From: Pseudomonadota bacterium
GTDB taxonomy: Bacteria; Pseudomonadota; Gammaproteobacteria; Acidiferrobacterales; UBA6901
Reading direction: 5' to 3'
DNA length: 64,000 nucleotides
Assembly: GCA_021819085.1 (NCBI GenBank)
Contig: JAKASJ010000002.1
Coordinates: forward strand, 1 to 64,000
The notes below the pieces were generated by a model. That model was not told where the DNA came from. It made no database searches and saw nothing but the letters and a program-made list of their open reading frames with translations. Position numbers and translations under genes: made by a program. Positions 1 through 8,784 of this stretch are shown here, piece by piece. Position 1 is the stretch's first letter, and each line of letters starts with the position of its first letter.

Positions 1-340
1 AGGATACGTGAGCGTTCACCCGTGGCCAACTGCTGTCCTTTGTCTTTGTGCCCGTGTTGCCAGTCGAAGGGCTGGTTTGCGCTGCGCGCTGCCAAATGGC
101 CGGTGCGCACAGGTCGTCCAATCCGGACAGTGGCGCTAACTTAGCTCAATGACTGCTGTCGCGCATAAAGCGGACCTGATGCGGGTGGATTGGGAACGAC
201 CGGAACGGCCGAAAACCAGATATTCAGGCGCGTCAACACAAATGTCCGCAGCAGGTTAAGGTTTACCGACGCTTCGAACATCTACCCCCGCAGCTGCGGA
301 GAAGTCCGGTCGGACAGGAATCCTAATCGCCACGGATCGA
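1..340. other. Left-edge gap without a recognisable gene
   Basis: No reading frame here looks coding: the short frames have no ribosome site and no family resemblance. No tRNA cloverleaf, repeat or terminator with a T-run is visible. It lies downstream of the AttH-like gene, which ends at 341 on the minus strand. Confidence 0.4.
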
Positions 341-1516
341 TTATCTCTTGTGGGGAGACTGCGCCCCGGAGGTCCGCGCGTAGCCCGTCAGCTCGACGTA
401 GCCTTCTCCTGCGATCGGATGTCCGGCACGATAACCCCGCACATTGACTGCGCCTTCCCAGTATCGCACCCCGACGTTTAATTCCTGATCCGCAAGGATA
501 GGCGTTACCTCAAGCGTCAGGTGTTCGGGTTTTATGAACAAACGCCAGCGTGCCGGATAAGTGCCGCCGCGCGGGCTGCGCCAGCTCCCGAGGACCTTTA
601 CGCGCACGTCCGCAGCGGTCAGTCGCGTTACCTTCCCCTGCCGGTCGACGAGACTTCCCTGGCTGAAGGGGCAGGTAGTACCGTTTTTGCGCCTCAATCG
701 GTAAAACATAAGATCCGATCCGTCCGACAACTGCAGCCCAAACCAGTCCCAGCCGACCTCGTCGGATGCCAGTGCGCTTGTACTCCATTCGCGATCCATC
801 CACGACAGACCCATGACGGAGAACATTCGCCCGTTCACAGACAAGGTGCCGCGGGTGTCCATACGGGGAATCGAGTAGTAATACGAGGCATTACCAGGCG
901 CCGGACCCTTGCGGCTCAAGCCGTCGTTGCCTTGCAGCACAGGCGCCATCAGCGGAGTAAGATCCAGATTGACGGATACGCCCTTTGCGTCTGCATGCAA
1001 ATGCCATGGCCATCCGGTGCCGGCCGATGCCCGAACCCCCCAGTTGTACACCCAGACCCGGAAGGGTGCAGCCTGCGCACCGGCAAGACCGATGGCAGCG
1101 CGCGCCCCCTGCTGAAAGAAGTGGAAGCGCTTGTCCGCAGGGTCAGTCACTGCAAAGTGAGCGACATACACCTGGTTGGTCGACCAGTGGGACGGACTCC
1201 GGACAGCGTGCGGTCTCAGAGAAAAGCGGAACAGGGTGAGTTCGTAGCCGAAGCGGCGCCTGTGAGGGCTGTAGAGATTTCCGGTGAAATACCACCACTC
1301 GGTCTTGAACGTGCGATGCGGGCCGAAATCACGGGGGAACTGGAATATACGCGGGCGATCAGCGCGTGCGTAGCCGCTCGCGGCGCCGGTTCCAAGCACT
1401 GCCTCCGGATCCGGATCGGTCGATGCAGTCTGCCGCCGCATATCATGGGCGAGCATCATCGCCCCGGCGCCGAGTGCTGCCAGAGCCAGTAGTGCCCAGA
1501 CATGCCGCTGCCGCAT
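341..1516 (-). CDS. AttH/CrtC-like lipocalin-type secreted protein
   Basis: A 391-residue protein of the AttH / hydroxyneurosporene-synthase-like (lipocalin-9) family. Residues about 5-24 form a single N-terminal hydrophobic segment (signal peptide or anchor), and residues 73-80 carry the family hallmark EWWYFTGN, followed by a beta-rich body with repeated aromatic motifs. An open frame continues upstream into the permease gene, but the ATG at 1516 is preferred because it directly precedes the hydrophobic segment and lies 2 bases after the permease stop. It is the last gene of a minus-strand ATPase-permease-AttH operon, the arrangement known from att-type ABC systems. Such proteins are inferred to be periplasmic lipid- or hydrophobe-binding partners of the permease; no substrate can be read from the sequence. 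CrtC itself is a carotenoid hydratase, but no carotenoid genes are nearby. Confidence 0.8.
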   Translation of the reverse strand: MRQRHVWALLALAALGAGAMMLAHDMRRQTASTDPDPEAVLGTGAASGYARADRPRIFQFPRDFGPHRTFKTEWWYFTGNLYSPHRRRFGYELTLFRFSLRPHAVRSPSHWSTNQVYVAHFAVTDPADKRFHFFQQGARAAIGLAGAQAAPFRVWVYNWGVRASAGTGWPWHLHADAKGVSVNLDLTPLMAPVLQGNDGLSRKGPAPGNASYYYSIPRMDTRGTLSVNGRMFSVMGLSWMDREWSTSALASDEVGWDWFGLQLSDGSDLMFYRLRRKNGTTCPFSQGSLVDRQGKVTRLTAADVRVKVLGSWRSPRGGTYPARWRLFIKPEHLTLEVTPILADQELNVGVRYWEGAVNVRGYRAGHPIAGEGYVELTGYARTSGAQSPHKR

Positions 1517-1518
1517 GT

Positions 1519-4059
1519 CTATTCCTCTCTCAGGGCATCTGCCGGACTTACACGTGCCATCCGCAAGCCCGGATAAATGCCGGCCACCAGCGCCGCCACG
1601 ACGGCAAGGATCAGGGCTTGGACCAGCACCCCGGGCATGACCTGCGTCTGCACGCTCCAGCCGAACGCGCGACGGTTTATCACCTGGATGAGCAGCAGCG
1701 CCAGCACAAGGCCGACCGGAAGCGCCAGCAATCCCGCGCAAAGCCCCATGAACCCGGTCTGGATCGTGACCAGCCCCCAGACCTGTGTCGGGGTAAACCC
1801 GGTTGCCCGCAGCACCGCCAGCTCGTGCGATCGTTCGAGTTGCAGTGCCATGAGTGCGCTTAGGATTCCGACCACGGCGATCACCACGGCCAGCGCCCTC
1901 AGCACATTGGTAATTGCAAAGGTACGGTCGAACACCTTGATCGAGGCAGAACGGATTGCGCGGTTGGACTGTACAAATAGCGCCTGGCTGTGTGCGGCCG
2001 CAGCGCGCACGGCACTGATGACCTTGCCCATCGATACCCCGGGCTCAATATATAGTCCGAGCGAACTGATGCCATGATCGCCGAAATCGCGTTCGTAGAG
2101 CCGGCGGTGCATGAGCACGATGCCCTGCTCGGAACCGTAATCATAGAAAACCCCGGAGACCGGCAGTGACTTGTATCCGCGGGCGGTGCGCAGTCGCACC
2201 TGTCCACCCACATGCAGCCGGTGGCGGTAGGCGTAGGATTCTGAAACGAGCACGGCCCGGTCCGCATCGAATTCAGCCCAGGCCACGTGCGCGTTACCGT
2301 GCTTGAGGCGGAAGCGCGGCACGTGGCCTGCAGCGAAATCCACCGCGAGAATCTGGGTCAGTCCTCGGGACGACTCCACGCTAACCCGTCGTCCCCGGGT
2401 TACCCCGGAGATTCCCGCAATACGCGTGATGCGCGCAATGATCTTCGGGTCGATGGTGGGTGGCGTGCCGCCTGGATCAAGCTGCGGAACGGAAACATAG
2501 ATATCCGCGCGCAGGGTTGCGGCCAGCCACTGTTGTACGGTAGCGCGGAAGCTTCCGACCATGACCCCGACACCCACCGTGGTTGCCACAGCCAGCATCA
2601 GCGCGGCGATTGCGACCCCCGTGCGGCTCAGCGAGGCCGTGATCCCGCGCAACGCATAACGGGCAAGCACACTACCGGCCAGCCCTGGCGCATAGCCAAG
2701 AAGCATCCTGGCGGCTGCACTTATCCACGCAACCGCTAGCGGCGCGACGAGCGCAAGTCCCACGATGACCATGAACAGCACAGTGAACCCGAGAATCAGA
2801 CTTCTCGTCGGCAACACCAGAAGCAGTAGTGCGGCTGTCGTCAGCGCACTGCCGGCCAGTGCCAGGCGCGGCGCAAGGGTGTGCGCCCGCTGTTCGATCG
2901 TCGAATGGCGTATTGCAGCGCCAGGCGCAGCGCCGCAAGCCTCGAGCGCCGGGATGAGCGATGCCAGCAGGGTTGCGCTGAGCCCGAGAGCGACCCCTTC
3001 TGCTAGGGGCGTCGGGGTGATCAGCAGTCGGCTTACAGACACGACGAAGTACAGATCGTTGATCGTGCGTGTGACCAGATGCACGAGGGCCTCTCCCAGG
3101 CCGATGCCCAGAGCGAGCCCCGCAATCGTGCCGACGGTTCCCAGTAGCAGGGCTTCGGAGAGCACTGTGGCGAATACCTCACGTCGCGTTACGCCCATCG
3201 CGCGCAGCATGCCGATCAGCTGCCGCCGCTGTAGCACGGTGAATGTCATGGTGTTGTAGATCAGAAACATGCCCACGATCAGGGCCAGCAGGCTCATGGC
3301 GGTGAGGTTGGTGCGGAACGCGCGGGTCATCTGGACCAAAGCCCCGGTTTGTGCCTGCGTCGGCATGAGGCGGGTCCCCGCGGGCAGGAGTGCGGAGATC
3401 CGCGCGCGCATGCGCTGACCCGCCACGCCTTGCGGGAGCGTGAGATCGATCCAGCTCAATCGCCCGATCCGCCCGGTAATGACCTGGGCGGTCGAAATAT
3501 CAGTGATCGCGAGTCCGTCTTCCGCTGCTCCGCCTATTTTCGGGAGCAGCCCGGCCAGGATCGCGGTGTGGCTGCGGCCGGCGTATCGCACGGTGAAGCG
3601 GTCGCCCACCTTCAGACTGAGACGGCGGGCTGTCGCGTGCGTCAGCAGGAGCGCCCCCGGCTGGATCAGCAGTGTCCGGATGGCGCCCGCACCGATGCCG
3701 GAAAGCTGACCCCCGGAGCCGCTCGCGGCGAACGGATCGATGCCGAGGACATGCAGGGTGTCGCCGCCGGTTTCGGCATAGCCGTCGACGATCGGAGCGC
3801 TCTGCTCGATACCCGCGTCTACCCGCAGGCGGGTGTACAGGCGTTCCGCCACGCCTGCCGGTCCCCCGACTATCCGGTCGGTCGCGCTGCCCGTGACCGC
3901 TTGCGAAGACAGGCGGAACGCGCGGATGGCGCTGGTATTCGCGAGGCCCACTGCGACCACCACCGCGACCCCGAGGGTAACGCCGAGAACGGCGAGAGCT
4001 ATCTGCCAGGGATGGCGGGACATGAAGCGGAAGTTCGCGCGCCACACCATCCCAGCCAT
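1519..4059 (-). CDS. ABC transporter permease, two FtsX/MacB-PCD units
   Basis: A large inner-membrane permease of about 846 residues. It has an N-terminal transmembrane helix, a large extracytoplasmic domain, three helices around residues 250-370 containing the FtsX-type segment RRQLIGMLRAMGVTRREV, a second helix cluster in the middle with another extracytoplasmic domain, and a C-terminal FtsX unit with ELAVLRATGFTPTQV. This is the LolCE/MacB/AttFG-type fold, with both permease halves fused in one chain. The ATG at 4059 overlaps the stop of the upstream ATPase gene; a TTG one codon earlier is an alternative. Its ATPase is upstream and the AttH-like gene follows after 2 bases, so the three are probably translationally coupled. 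The likely role is energised extraction or trafficking of lipids or lipoproteins, or an ABC mechanotransmission role. Confidence 0.88.
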   Translation of the reverse strand: MAGMVWRANFRFMSRHPWQIALAVLGVTLGVAVVVAVGLANTSAIRAFRLSSQAVTGSATDRIVGGPAGVAERLYTRLRVDAGIEQSAPIVDGYAETGGDTLHVLGIDPFAASGSGGQLSGIGAGAIRTLLIQPGALLLTHATARRLSLKVGDRFTVRYAGRSHTAILAGLLPKIGGAAEDGLAITDISTAQVITGRIGRLSWIDLTLPQGVAGQRMRARISALLPAGTRLMPTQAQTGALVQMTRAFRTNLTAMSLLALIVGMFLIYNTMTFTVLQRRQLIGMLRAMGVTRREVFATVLSEALLLGTVGTIAGLALGIGLGEALVHLVTRTINDLYFVVSVSRLLITPTPLAEGVALGLSATLLASLIPALEACGAAPGAAIRHSTIEQRAHTLAPRLALAGSALTTAALLLLVLPTRSLILGFTVLFMVIVGLALVAPLAVAWISAAARMLLGYAPGLAGSVLARYALRGITASLSRTGVAIAALMLAVATTVGVGVMVGSFRATVQQWLAATLRADIYVSVPQLDPGGTPPTIDPKIIARITRIAGISGVTRGRRVSVESSRGLTQILAVDFAAGHVPRFRLKHGNAHVAWAEFDADRAVLVSESYAYRHRLHVGGQVRLRTARGYKSLPVSGVFYDYGSEQGIVLMHRRLYERDFGDHGISSLGLYIEPGVSMGKVISAVRAAAAHSQALFVQSNRAIRSASIKVFDRTFAITNVLRALAVVIAVVGILSALMALQLERSHELAVLRATGFTPTQVWGLVTIQTGFMGLCAGLLALPVGLVLALLLIQVINRRAFGWSVQTQVMPGVLVQALILAVVAALVAGIYPGLRMARVSPADALREE

Positions 4060-4748
4060 CAATCTGTCTCCACCCCTTTGTTCACGATGCGGCCGTTCTC
4101 GAGTATCAGTACACGGTCGGCCTGGCGCGCGACATCATAAGAATGGGTGACCATCAGGAGTGCCCGGTGCGCCGTCCGGGCCAGAGACTTCATCAGCTGC
4201 AGCATCTGCTTGCCGGTGGCGCCGTCGAGATTTCCGGTCGGTTCGTCGGCCAGCAGCAGAAGCGGATCGTGCGCCAGCGCCCGCGCAATGGCCACGCGCT
4301 GCTGTTCACCGCCCGATAGCCGGTCTGGAAAGGTGGCGCTCCGATCCTCCAGGCCTACGGCCACGAGCAGTTCGCGTGCACGCGCACGGTCCAGCCGGTT
4401 GAGCTCAATCGGCAGCAGCAGGTTTTCTTCTACCGTCAGGGTCGGGATGAGATTGAAGAACTGGTAGACGAAGCCGATGTTTCTGCGTCGGAACAGGGTG
4501 CGCTCACGCTCCGTCATGCGCGCGATGTTGCCGCCGTTCACCTGGATGTCGCCGTGGTCGGGCCGGTCTATGCCGCTGATGAGATTCAGCAGCGTGGACT
4601 TTCCGCAGCCGCTGCGGCCGACCAGCGCAACCCATTCGCCGGGCTGCACGTCGAGGTCGAGTTTGCGCAGGACTACCCGTGTGCGGTCTCCTTCACGGTA
4701 GCTGCGCTCGACGCCACGCAGCGATACGATAGGCTGGCCGGATTCCAT
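4059..4748 (-). CDS. ABC transporter ATP-binding protein (LolD/MacB type)
   Basis: ATPase subunit for the adjacent FtsX-type permease. Visible motifs are Walker [10 protein letters not shown], the Q-loop region [22 protein letters not shown] signature [15 protein letters not shown], Walker [14 protein letters not shown] and the switch histidine in VTHS. The [10 protein letters not shown] segment and the GNLD ending are typical of the LolD/MacB/FtsE clade. The ATG at 4748 gives 229 residues, usual for the family; an in-frame GTG at 4784 would add 12 residues, and neither has a strong ribosome site. The stop overlaps the permease start, so subunit synthesis is coupled. It is the first gene of the minus-strand operon. 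Confidence 0.9.
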   Translation of the reverse strand: MESGQPIVSLRGVERSYREGDRTRVVLRKLDLDVQPGEWVALVGRSGCGKSTLLNLISGIDRPDHGDIQVNGGNIARMTERERTLFRRRNIGFVYQFFNLIPTLTVEENLLLPIELNRLDRARARELLVAVGLEDRSATFPDRLSGGEQQRVAIARALAHDPLLLLADEPTGNLDGATGKQMLQLMKSLARTAHRALLMVTHSYDVARQADRVLILENGRIVNKGVETD

Positions 4749-4974
4749 GGCGGTGATTGTCTCGCGCCACGGCGATGTTGTCACATGGAAGATGACCCGG
4801 TGGCGCTAGTGCACAATCGATCCGGGATCTGTGCGTGACGTCCCTCCCGTCAGTCGGAACCACAGCGCAAACCGGGATCCGTACCACGGACCCGCGCAGG
4901 CAGCTCGCGACAGGACCGACGCGGGAAGTGTGCCGACCTGGTGCGCTGGCGGCGCCGGGCCGGCATTGAGGAGG

Positions 4975-5481
4975 TCAAACGCCGAGCGCGTTGATGGCCC
5001 AGCCGACGCCACCCGCGGTGACTTCGGGATGGTGCCGTTCCGCGACTGCTTCAATTTCCTGGACACGTGCTTTCGGCACGTCCACCATCAGCACGATATC
5101 GCCGTGGCTGAGTGCGCTGTACAGCTCACTGAGGTGCGTGTCTGGTATCCGCGATGCGAACAGTGCCCCGGCACCGGCAGTAGCGGCGATCACGATCAGG
5201 GCAACCACGGACCCCCACACGGAATTGCGCACCAGCCCCTGGATCAGCGCGATCACGGCAATGAAGAAAACAGCCAGATTTACCATCCAGACGATCTTTT
5301 CGATGCGACCGGCGACATCGTGCTGCTGGCGCAAAGTCGCCGGAGGCAGTTGGGTGAGCGTCACTCCGTGCCCGGGAACAACGTGGATGCGGCTGCGATC
5401 CACCCCCGAGGCTTCGATGTCATGCACGACCTGCAGGGCATGGGTCTCGTCCGGCAATACGAAATACAGTCTGCGGTACAT
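4975..5481 (-). CDS. Conserved two-TM membrane protein of unknown function
   Basis: A 168-residue protein. Residues 1-60 look like a small alpha/beta domain (MYRRLYFVLPDE then HIVHVVPGHG-like strands), followed by two transmembrane helices at about 70-90 and 95-115 and a C-terminal soluble domain with SHGDIVLMVDVP. The split soluble domain flanking a helical hairpin resembles DUF1269/general-stress-type membrane proteins, but I cannot assign a family firmly. The ATG at 5481 is chosen over an upstream in-frame ATG at 5559 because an excellent ribosome site (AAAGGAGG) lies just before it. It stands alone, transcribed away from lexA. Confidence 0.75.
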   Translation of the reverse strand: MYRRLYFVLPDETHALQVVHDIEASGVDRSRIHVVPGHGVTLTQLPPATLRQQHDVAGRIEKIVWMVNLAVFFIAVIALIQGLVRNSVWGSVVALIVIAATAGAGALFASRIPDTHLSELYSALSHGDIVLMVDVPKARVQEIEAVAERHHPEVTAGGVGWAINALGV

Positions 5482-5768
5482 GGCGCCTCCTTTGCCCGGG
5501 GCCGATCGACAATCCGGCGGGTGCCGGTTCGCTGCCGATCCGGACATGATGGCCAGCACTTCTTAATGTGGCTGGTGCCCTGTTTTTCAACGACATGGAA
5601 AGTGTGTCTTTGCCGCGGCCGGGCATGCCGGAAACCGCATGCCTGTGGTTGCACGGTGCTGTGAACCGCCTGCCGGCAGCTCTGGCAACCAGGCGGTAAC
5701 GGCCATGGCGTTCAGTCCGGTCCGGGAGTGCCGTTCCGTTCCCGGACGCCCACCAGGGATCCGGCGGC

Positions 5769-5796
5769 TTGCGCCGATCTTCAATCTATATATAAT
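5769..5796 (+). promoter_or_regulatory. Sigma-70-type promoter of the lexA-imuAB operon
   Basis: A perfect -10 hexamer TATAAT lies at 5791-5796, with TTGCGC at 5769-5774 as the -35 (16-base spacer). Predicted transcription start is about 5803, at the first base of the LexA box. The leader is then short, with AGGA 8-9 bases before the GTG start of lexA. Confidence 0.75.
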
Positions 5797-5803
5797 CACA
5801 GTC

Positions 5804-5819
5804 CTGGATATTCATACAG
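5804..5819. promoter_or_regulatory. LexA (SOS) box
   Basis: CTGGATATTCATACAG matches the gammaproteobacterial LexA operator CTG-N10-CAG with an AT-rich centre; only the fourth base departs from CTGT-N8-ACAG. It covers the predicted transcription start of lexA, so LexA should repress its own operon, including imuA and imuB. Confidence 0.85.
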
Positions 5820-5829
5820 GATATTGAAC

Positions 5830-6429
5830 GTGGATGCTTTGACTTCGCGCCAAGCCCAGATTCTGCACATGATCCGCCGCTTCATGGCAGATTCCGGCCG
5901 GCCGCCGACGCGCCTGGAGATCGCCGCCGCTCTTGGTTTCCGTTCGCCGAATGCCGCCGAAGATCACCTGCGGGCGCTCGCACGCAAAGGGGCGATCGAG
6001 CTCATACCGGGCACTTCGCGCGGCATCCGCCTCAGGGAAGAGGGGTTGCCGGTGGTGGGCAGGGTGGCGGCGGGCAGTCCGATCCTGGCGGAAGAGCACA
6101 TCGAGGACCATTACCAGATCGACCCCGCGCTTTTCCGTCCGCATGCCGACTATTTTCTGCGGGTACGTGGTCACAGCATGCGCGATGCCGGTATCCTGAA
6201 CGATGACCTGCTCGCAGTGCATCGCACGCCCGAGGCAGGTAATGGCCAGATTGTGGTGGCGCGCCTGACAGACGAAGTGACCGTGAAGCGTTTCCAGCGC
6301 CGCGGCCACCAGGTACGGCTGCTGCCGGAGAATCCCGATTTCGAGCCTATCGAGGTCGACCTGCGGCACGAAGCCTTCGTTATCGAAGGCGTTGGCGTAG
6401 GCATCCTGCGCAACGGCAGACTCCAATGA
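5830..6429 (+). CDS. lexA: LexA repressor
   Basis: SOS regulon repressor with self-cleavage activity. From the GTG at 5830 it has 199 residues (E. coli LexA 202). The N-terminal winged helix-turn-helix covers about residues 1-65. The cleavage site is Ala81-Gly82 in GRVAAGSP, with catalytic Ser116 (RGHSMRDAG) and Lys153 (VTVKRF), the same order and spacing as in E. coli. The frame is open further upstream to 5728, but that start would lie upstream of the promoter and LexA box, so GTG 5830 (MDALTSRQ, aligned with other LexA N-termini) is chosen. The stop overlaps the imuA start, so the SOS sensor and mutasome genes form one autoregulated operon. Confidence 0.96.
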   Translation: MDALTSRQAQILHMIRRFMADSGRPPTRLEIAAALGFRSPNAAEDHLRALARKGAIELIPGTSRGIRLREEGLPVVGRVAAGSPILAEEHIEDHYQIDPALFRPHADYFLRVRGHSMRDAGILNDDLLAVHRTPEAGNGQIVVARLTDEVTVKRFQRRGHQVRLLPENPDFEPIEVDLRHEAFVIEGVGVGILRNGRLQ

Positions 6430-7079
6430 ACCTGCAGGACCTGATGCTGGGCACCGAAGTCTGGCGTGCCGGCGCCGCATCGGCATTTGCTCCGGGGGTG
6501 CCCAGCGGTTTTCCGCAGCTGGATGCGCTGCTGCCCGGGGGTGGTTGGCCGCCCGGCATGCTCACGGAGATTCTCGTCCCGTCTCCGGGCATCGGCGAGC
6601 TGCAGCTGCTCCTGCCTGCCCTCGCGCGACTGAGCCGTGGCAACCGCTGGCTCGCCTTCATTGCGCCGCCGCATATTCCCTATGCCCCGGCACTGGCGGC
6701 GGCACAGGTGGATTTGTCGCGGGTGTTACTGGTCCATCCGCGCGCCGCCACCGACGGGCTGTGGGCGGTGGAGCAGTCCTTGCGTGCCGGCACCTGCAGT
6801 GCGGTGCTGGCCTGGCCGTCGACCTCCGATGCACGCGCCCTGCGGCGTCTGCAGCTGGCCGCGGAGGCGGGCGGGTCCTGGGGCGTACTGTTTCGTTCCG
6901 GGCAATCGGCCGATGCAGGTTCTCCCGCCGCACTGCGCCTGCGGCTTGCGCCCACTTCCGGTGGCATCGATGTGCACATCCTGAAGCGCCGCGGCGGCTG
7001 GCCGGTCGGGCCGGTGTCGTTGGATCTGAGGCTGGATCATGCTGTGGCTGTGCCTGCATCTGCCGGATCTCGCGCTTGA
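6426..7079 (+). CDS. imuA: ImuA, translesion synthesis accessory protein
   Basis: A 217-residue RecA/SulA-like protein of the ImuA family. The opening [20 protein letters not shown] is the family hallmark. The place where RecA has its P-loop reads [13 protein letters not shown], so the ATP-binding lysine is absent, as in the non-ATPase ImuA type. ImuA works with ImuB and DnaE2 in damage-induced mutagenesis. It starts at the lexA stop (ATGA overlap) and itself overlaps imuB by about 40 bases, which indicates tight coupling. Confidence 0.92.
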   Translation: MNLQDLMLGTEVWRAGAASAFAPGVPSGFPQLDALLPGGGWPPGMLTEILVPSPGIGELQLLLPALARLSRGNRWLAFIAPPHIPYAPALAAAQVDLSRVLLVHPRAATDGLWAVEQSLRAGTCSAVLAWPSTSDARALRRLQLAAEAGGSWGVLFRSGQSADAGSPAALRLRLAPTSGGIDVHILKRRGGWPVGPVSLDLRLDHAVAVPASAGSRA

Positions 7080-8520
7080 GATATTCACTCGCGGCGCGCC
7101 GGCGAATGACCCGCTGGTCGTGGTTTGCGGCAATGGACGTAAACGGCGGGTAGCGCTGTGCAATGCCGCCGCGCGTGGTCGCGGCATACGGCCGGATATG
7201 GGTCTCAATGCGGCCCATGCACTTGCCGGTTCATTACGGGTATGCGAACGCGACAGAGAAGCCGAACGTGTCGCGCTCGACCGTCTTGCAGCCTGGTCCG
7301 GTCAGTTCACCTCTGTCGTCAGCCGGACGCCGCCGCAGGCGCTGTTGCTGGAAGTGGCCGGCAGCTGCCGGCTGTTTGGCGGTCTGGAGCGGTTGAAGGA
7401 GATGGTCAGCCGGGGAGTGGCGGAACTCGGCTATCGTGCGTCTCTGGCTAGCGCGCCGACACCGCTTGCTGCTTCATGGCTGGCGCAGGACGGTCGCGAG
7501 GCCTGCGTTACCCGGCAGAACGCGCTTGCTGCCGTGCTTGCGTCCCTGCCGCTCACGTGTCTCGGCCTGACGGCAAAGCAGAGCGAGACGCTGCATGGAA
7601 TGGGGGTGCGCACGATCGGCGACTGCCTGCGCCTGCCGCGGGATGGGCTCGCGCGGCGCATGGGGCCGGAACTGATTCATATCCTCGATCGGGCCCTGGG
7701 ATGCGTTCCGGATCCGCGTCCGGCGTTTGTCGCGCCATCCGTGTTCGCAAGCAGCCTGCCGCTGCCCGGTGCGGTGAGTACGGCTGAAGGACTGCTGTTT
7801 CCTGTGCGCCGTTTGCTGCTCGAGCTCGAGGGTTTTCTGCGCGCGCGCGATGCGGGTACGCGTTCCCTGTCATTGTCATTTCATCATGCAGCGGCTGGGA
7901 CAACCCCGGTGAGGCTTGAGCTCGTGGCTCCGTCGCGCGACGCAGCCTATCTGACCCTGCTGTTGCGCGAGCGGCTGGACCGTGTTGCCTTGCCAGCTCC
8001 GGTGGAGGAGGTCTCGTTGCATGTCGCCGATCCGTGTCCGCTCGCCCCACGCAATCTTGATTTCTTCGCGCCTGCGCAGGCGGCGGAGGGGATGCTCATC
8101 GAACGGCTGCGTGCGCGCCTGGGCAGGGATGCAGTACGTGGCCTGGGGCAGGTGGCGGAACACCGTCCGGAACGGGCCTGGACCTATGCCGAGCCGGGGA
8201 GTGGTGCAGCAGTTCGCGGCGGGTCCGGCCGGCAGCTGTTGCAAGGCAGCGCATGCACATCGCACGGAGCCGAGGACCGGAAACGGCCCCTGTGGCTGCT
8301 GCGTGAACCGATGCCACTGGAAGTGCGCGGCGAGCGCCCATATCTCGATGGGATGCTGGTGCTTGGGCGGGAGCGGGAACGCATCGAAAGCGGCTGGTGG
8401 GATGGACAGGACATCGCGCGCGATTACTTCATCGCATGCAGCGGACAGGGCGTGCGGCTATGGGTGTACCGGGAGCTTGCGGGAGAGCATCGCTGGTTTC
8501 TCCACGGTATGTTTGCCTGA
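7039..8520 (+). CDS. imuB: ImuB, Y-family polymerase-like mutasome protein
   Basis: A 493-residue catalytically dead Y-family homologue. The N-terminus [16 protein letters not shown] lacks the DxD-type acidic residues of active Y polymerases, and the segment aligning with SxDEAFLDVSGS reads PPQALLLEVAGS, so the catalytic Asp-Glu pair is gone. Little-finger and C-terminal regions follow. ImuB is known to bridge the beta clamp, ImuA and DnaE2. It overlaps imuA, is under the lexA promoter and is followed 264 bases later by dnaE2. Confidence 0.93.
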   Translation: MLWLCLHLPDLALEIFTRGAPANDPLVVVCGNGRKRRVALCNAAARGRGIRPDMGLNAAHALAGSLRVCERDREAERVALDRLAAWSGQFTSVVSRTPPQALLLEVAGSCRLFGGLERLKEMVSRGVAELGYRASLASAPTPLAASWLAQDGREACVTRQNALAAVLASLPLTCLGLTAKQSETLHGMGVRTIGDCLRLPRDGLARRMGPELIHILDRALGCVPDPRPAFVAPSVFASSLPLPGAVSTAEGLLFPVRRLLLELEGFLRARDAGTRSLSLSFHHAAAGTTPVRLELVAPSRDAAYLTLLLRERLDRVALPAPVEEVSLHVADPCPLAPRNLDFFAPAQAAEGMLIERLRARLGRDAVRGLGQVAEHRPERAWTYAEPGSGAAVRGGSGRQLLQGSACTSHGAEDRKRPLWLLREPMPLEVRGERPYLDGMLVLGRERERIESGWWDGQDIARDYFIACSGQGVRLWVYRELAGEHRWFLHGMFA

Positions 8521-8784
8521 GCGCAGGCAATCCGGTTGTGGCGTGGGCGGAGCGCCAGCGGAGATCGCGGACCGGGTGCGGTCTCGTCGCGGTACGGCTG
8601 CCGGGATGCTTCGGTGTATGGATCTCCGCGAATGTTGTGCAAGGCATTTACCGCCGGTATCGGCGCTTTCTGCGGCAGACCGACGGAAATGATTATTCGT
8701 TCAGTCCGATAGCATGGCGCAAGGAGTAGCGGGGCGAGGAGCTATCCCTTTCCGCACTGAAGGTCCGGGTTCCCGCACAGATCG

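Larger units (their letters stand above)
5482..5829. other. Intergenic region holding the lexA promoter
   Basis: Gap of 348 bases between the divergent two-TM protein gene and lexA. The lexA-proximal end carries the promoter and LexA box listed separately. The remainder includes an imperfect inverted repeat (ACCGCCTG ... CAGGCGGT, about 5667-5698) without a T-run. No gene is visible. Confidence 0.5.

Noticed and set aside
8521..8784. Second LexA box upstream of dnaE2
   Set aside because: I looked for CTG-N10-CAG in the gap and found none with correct spacing.
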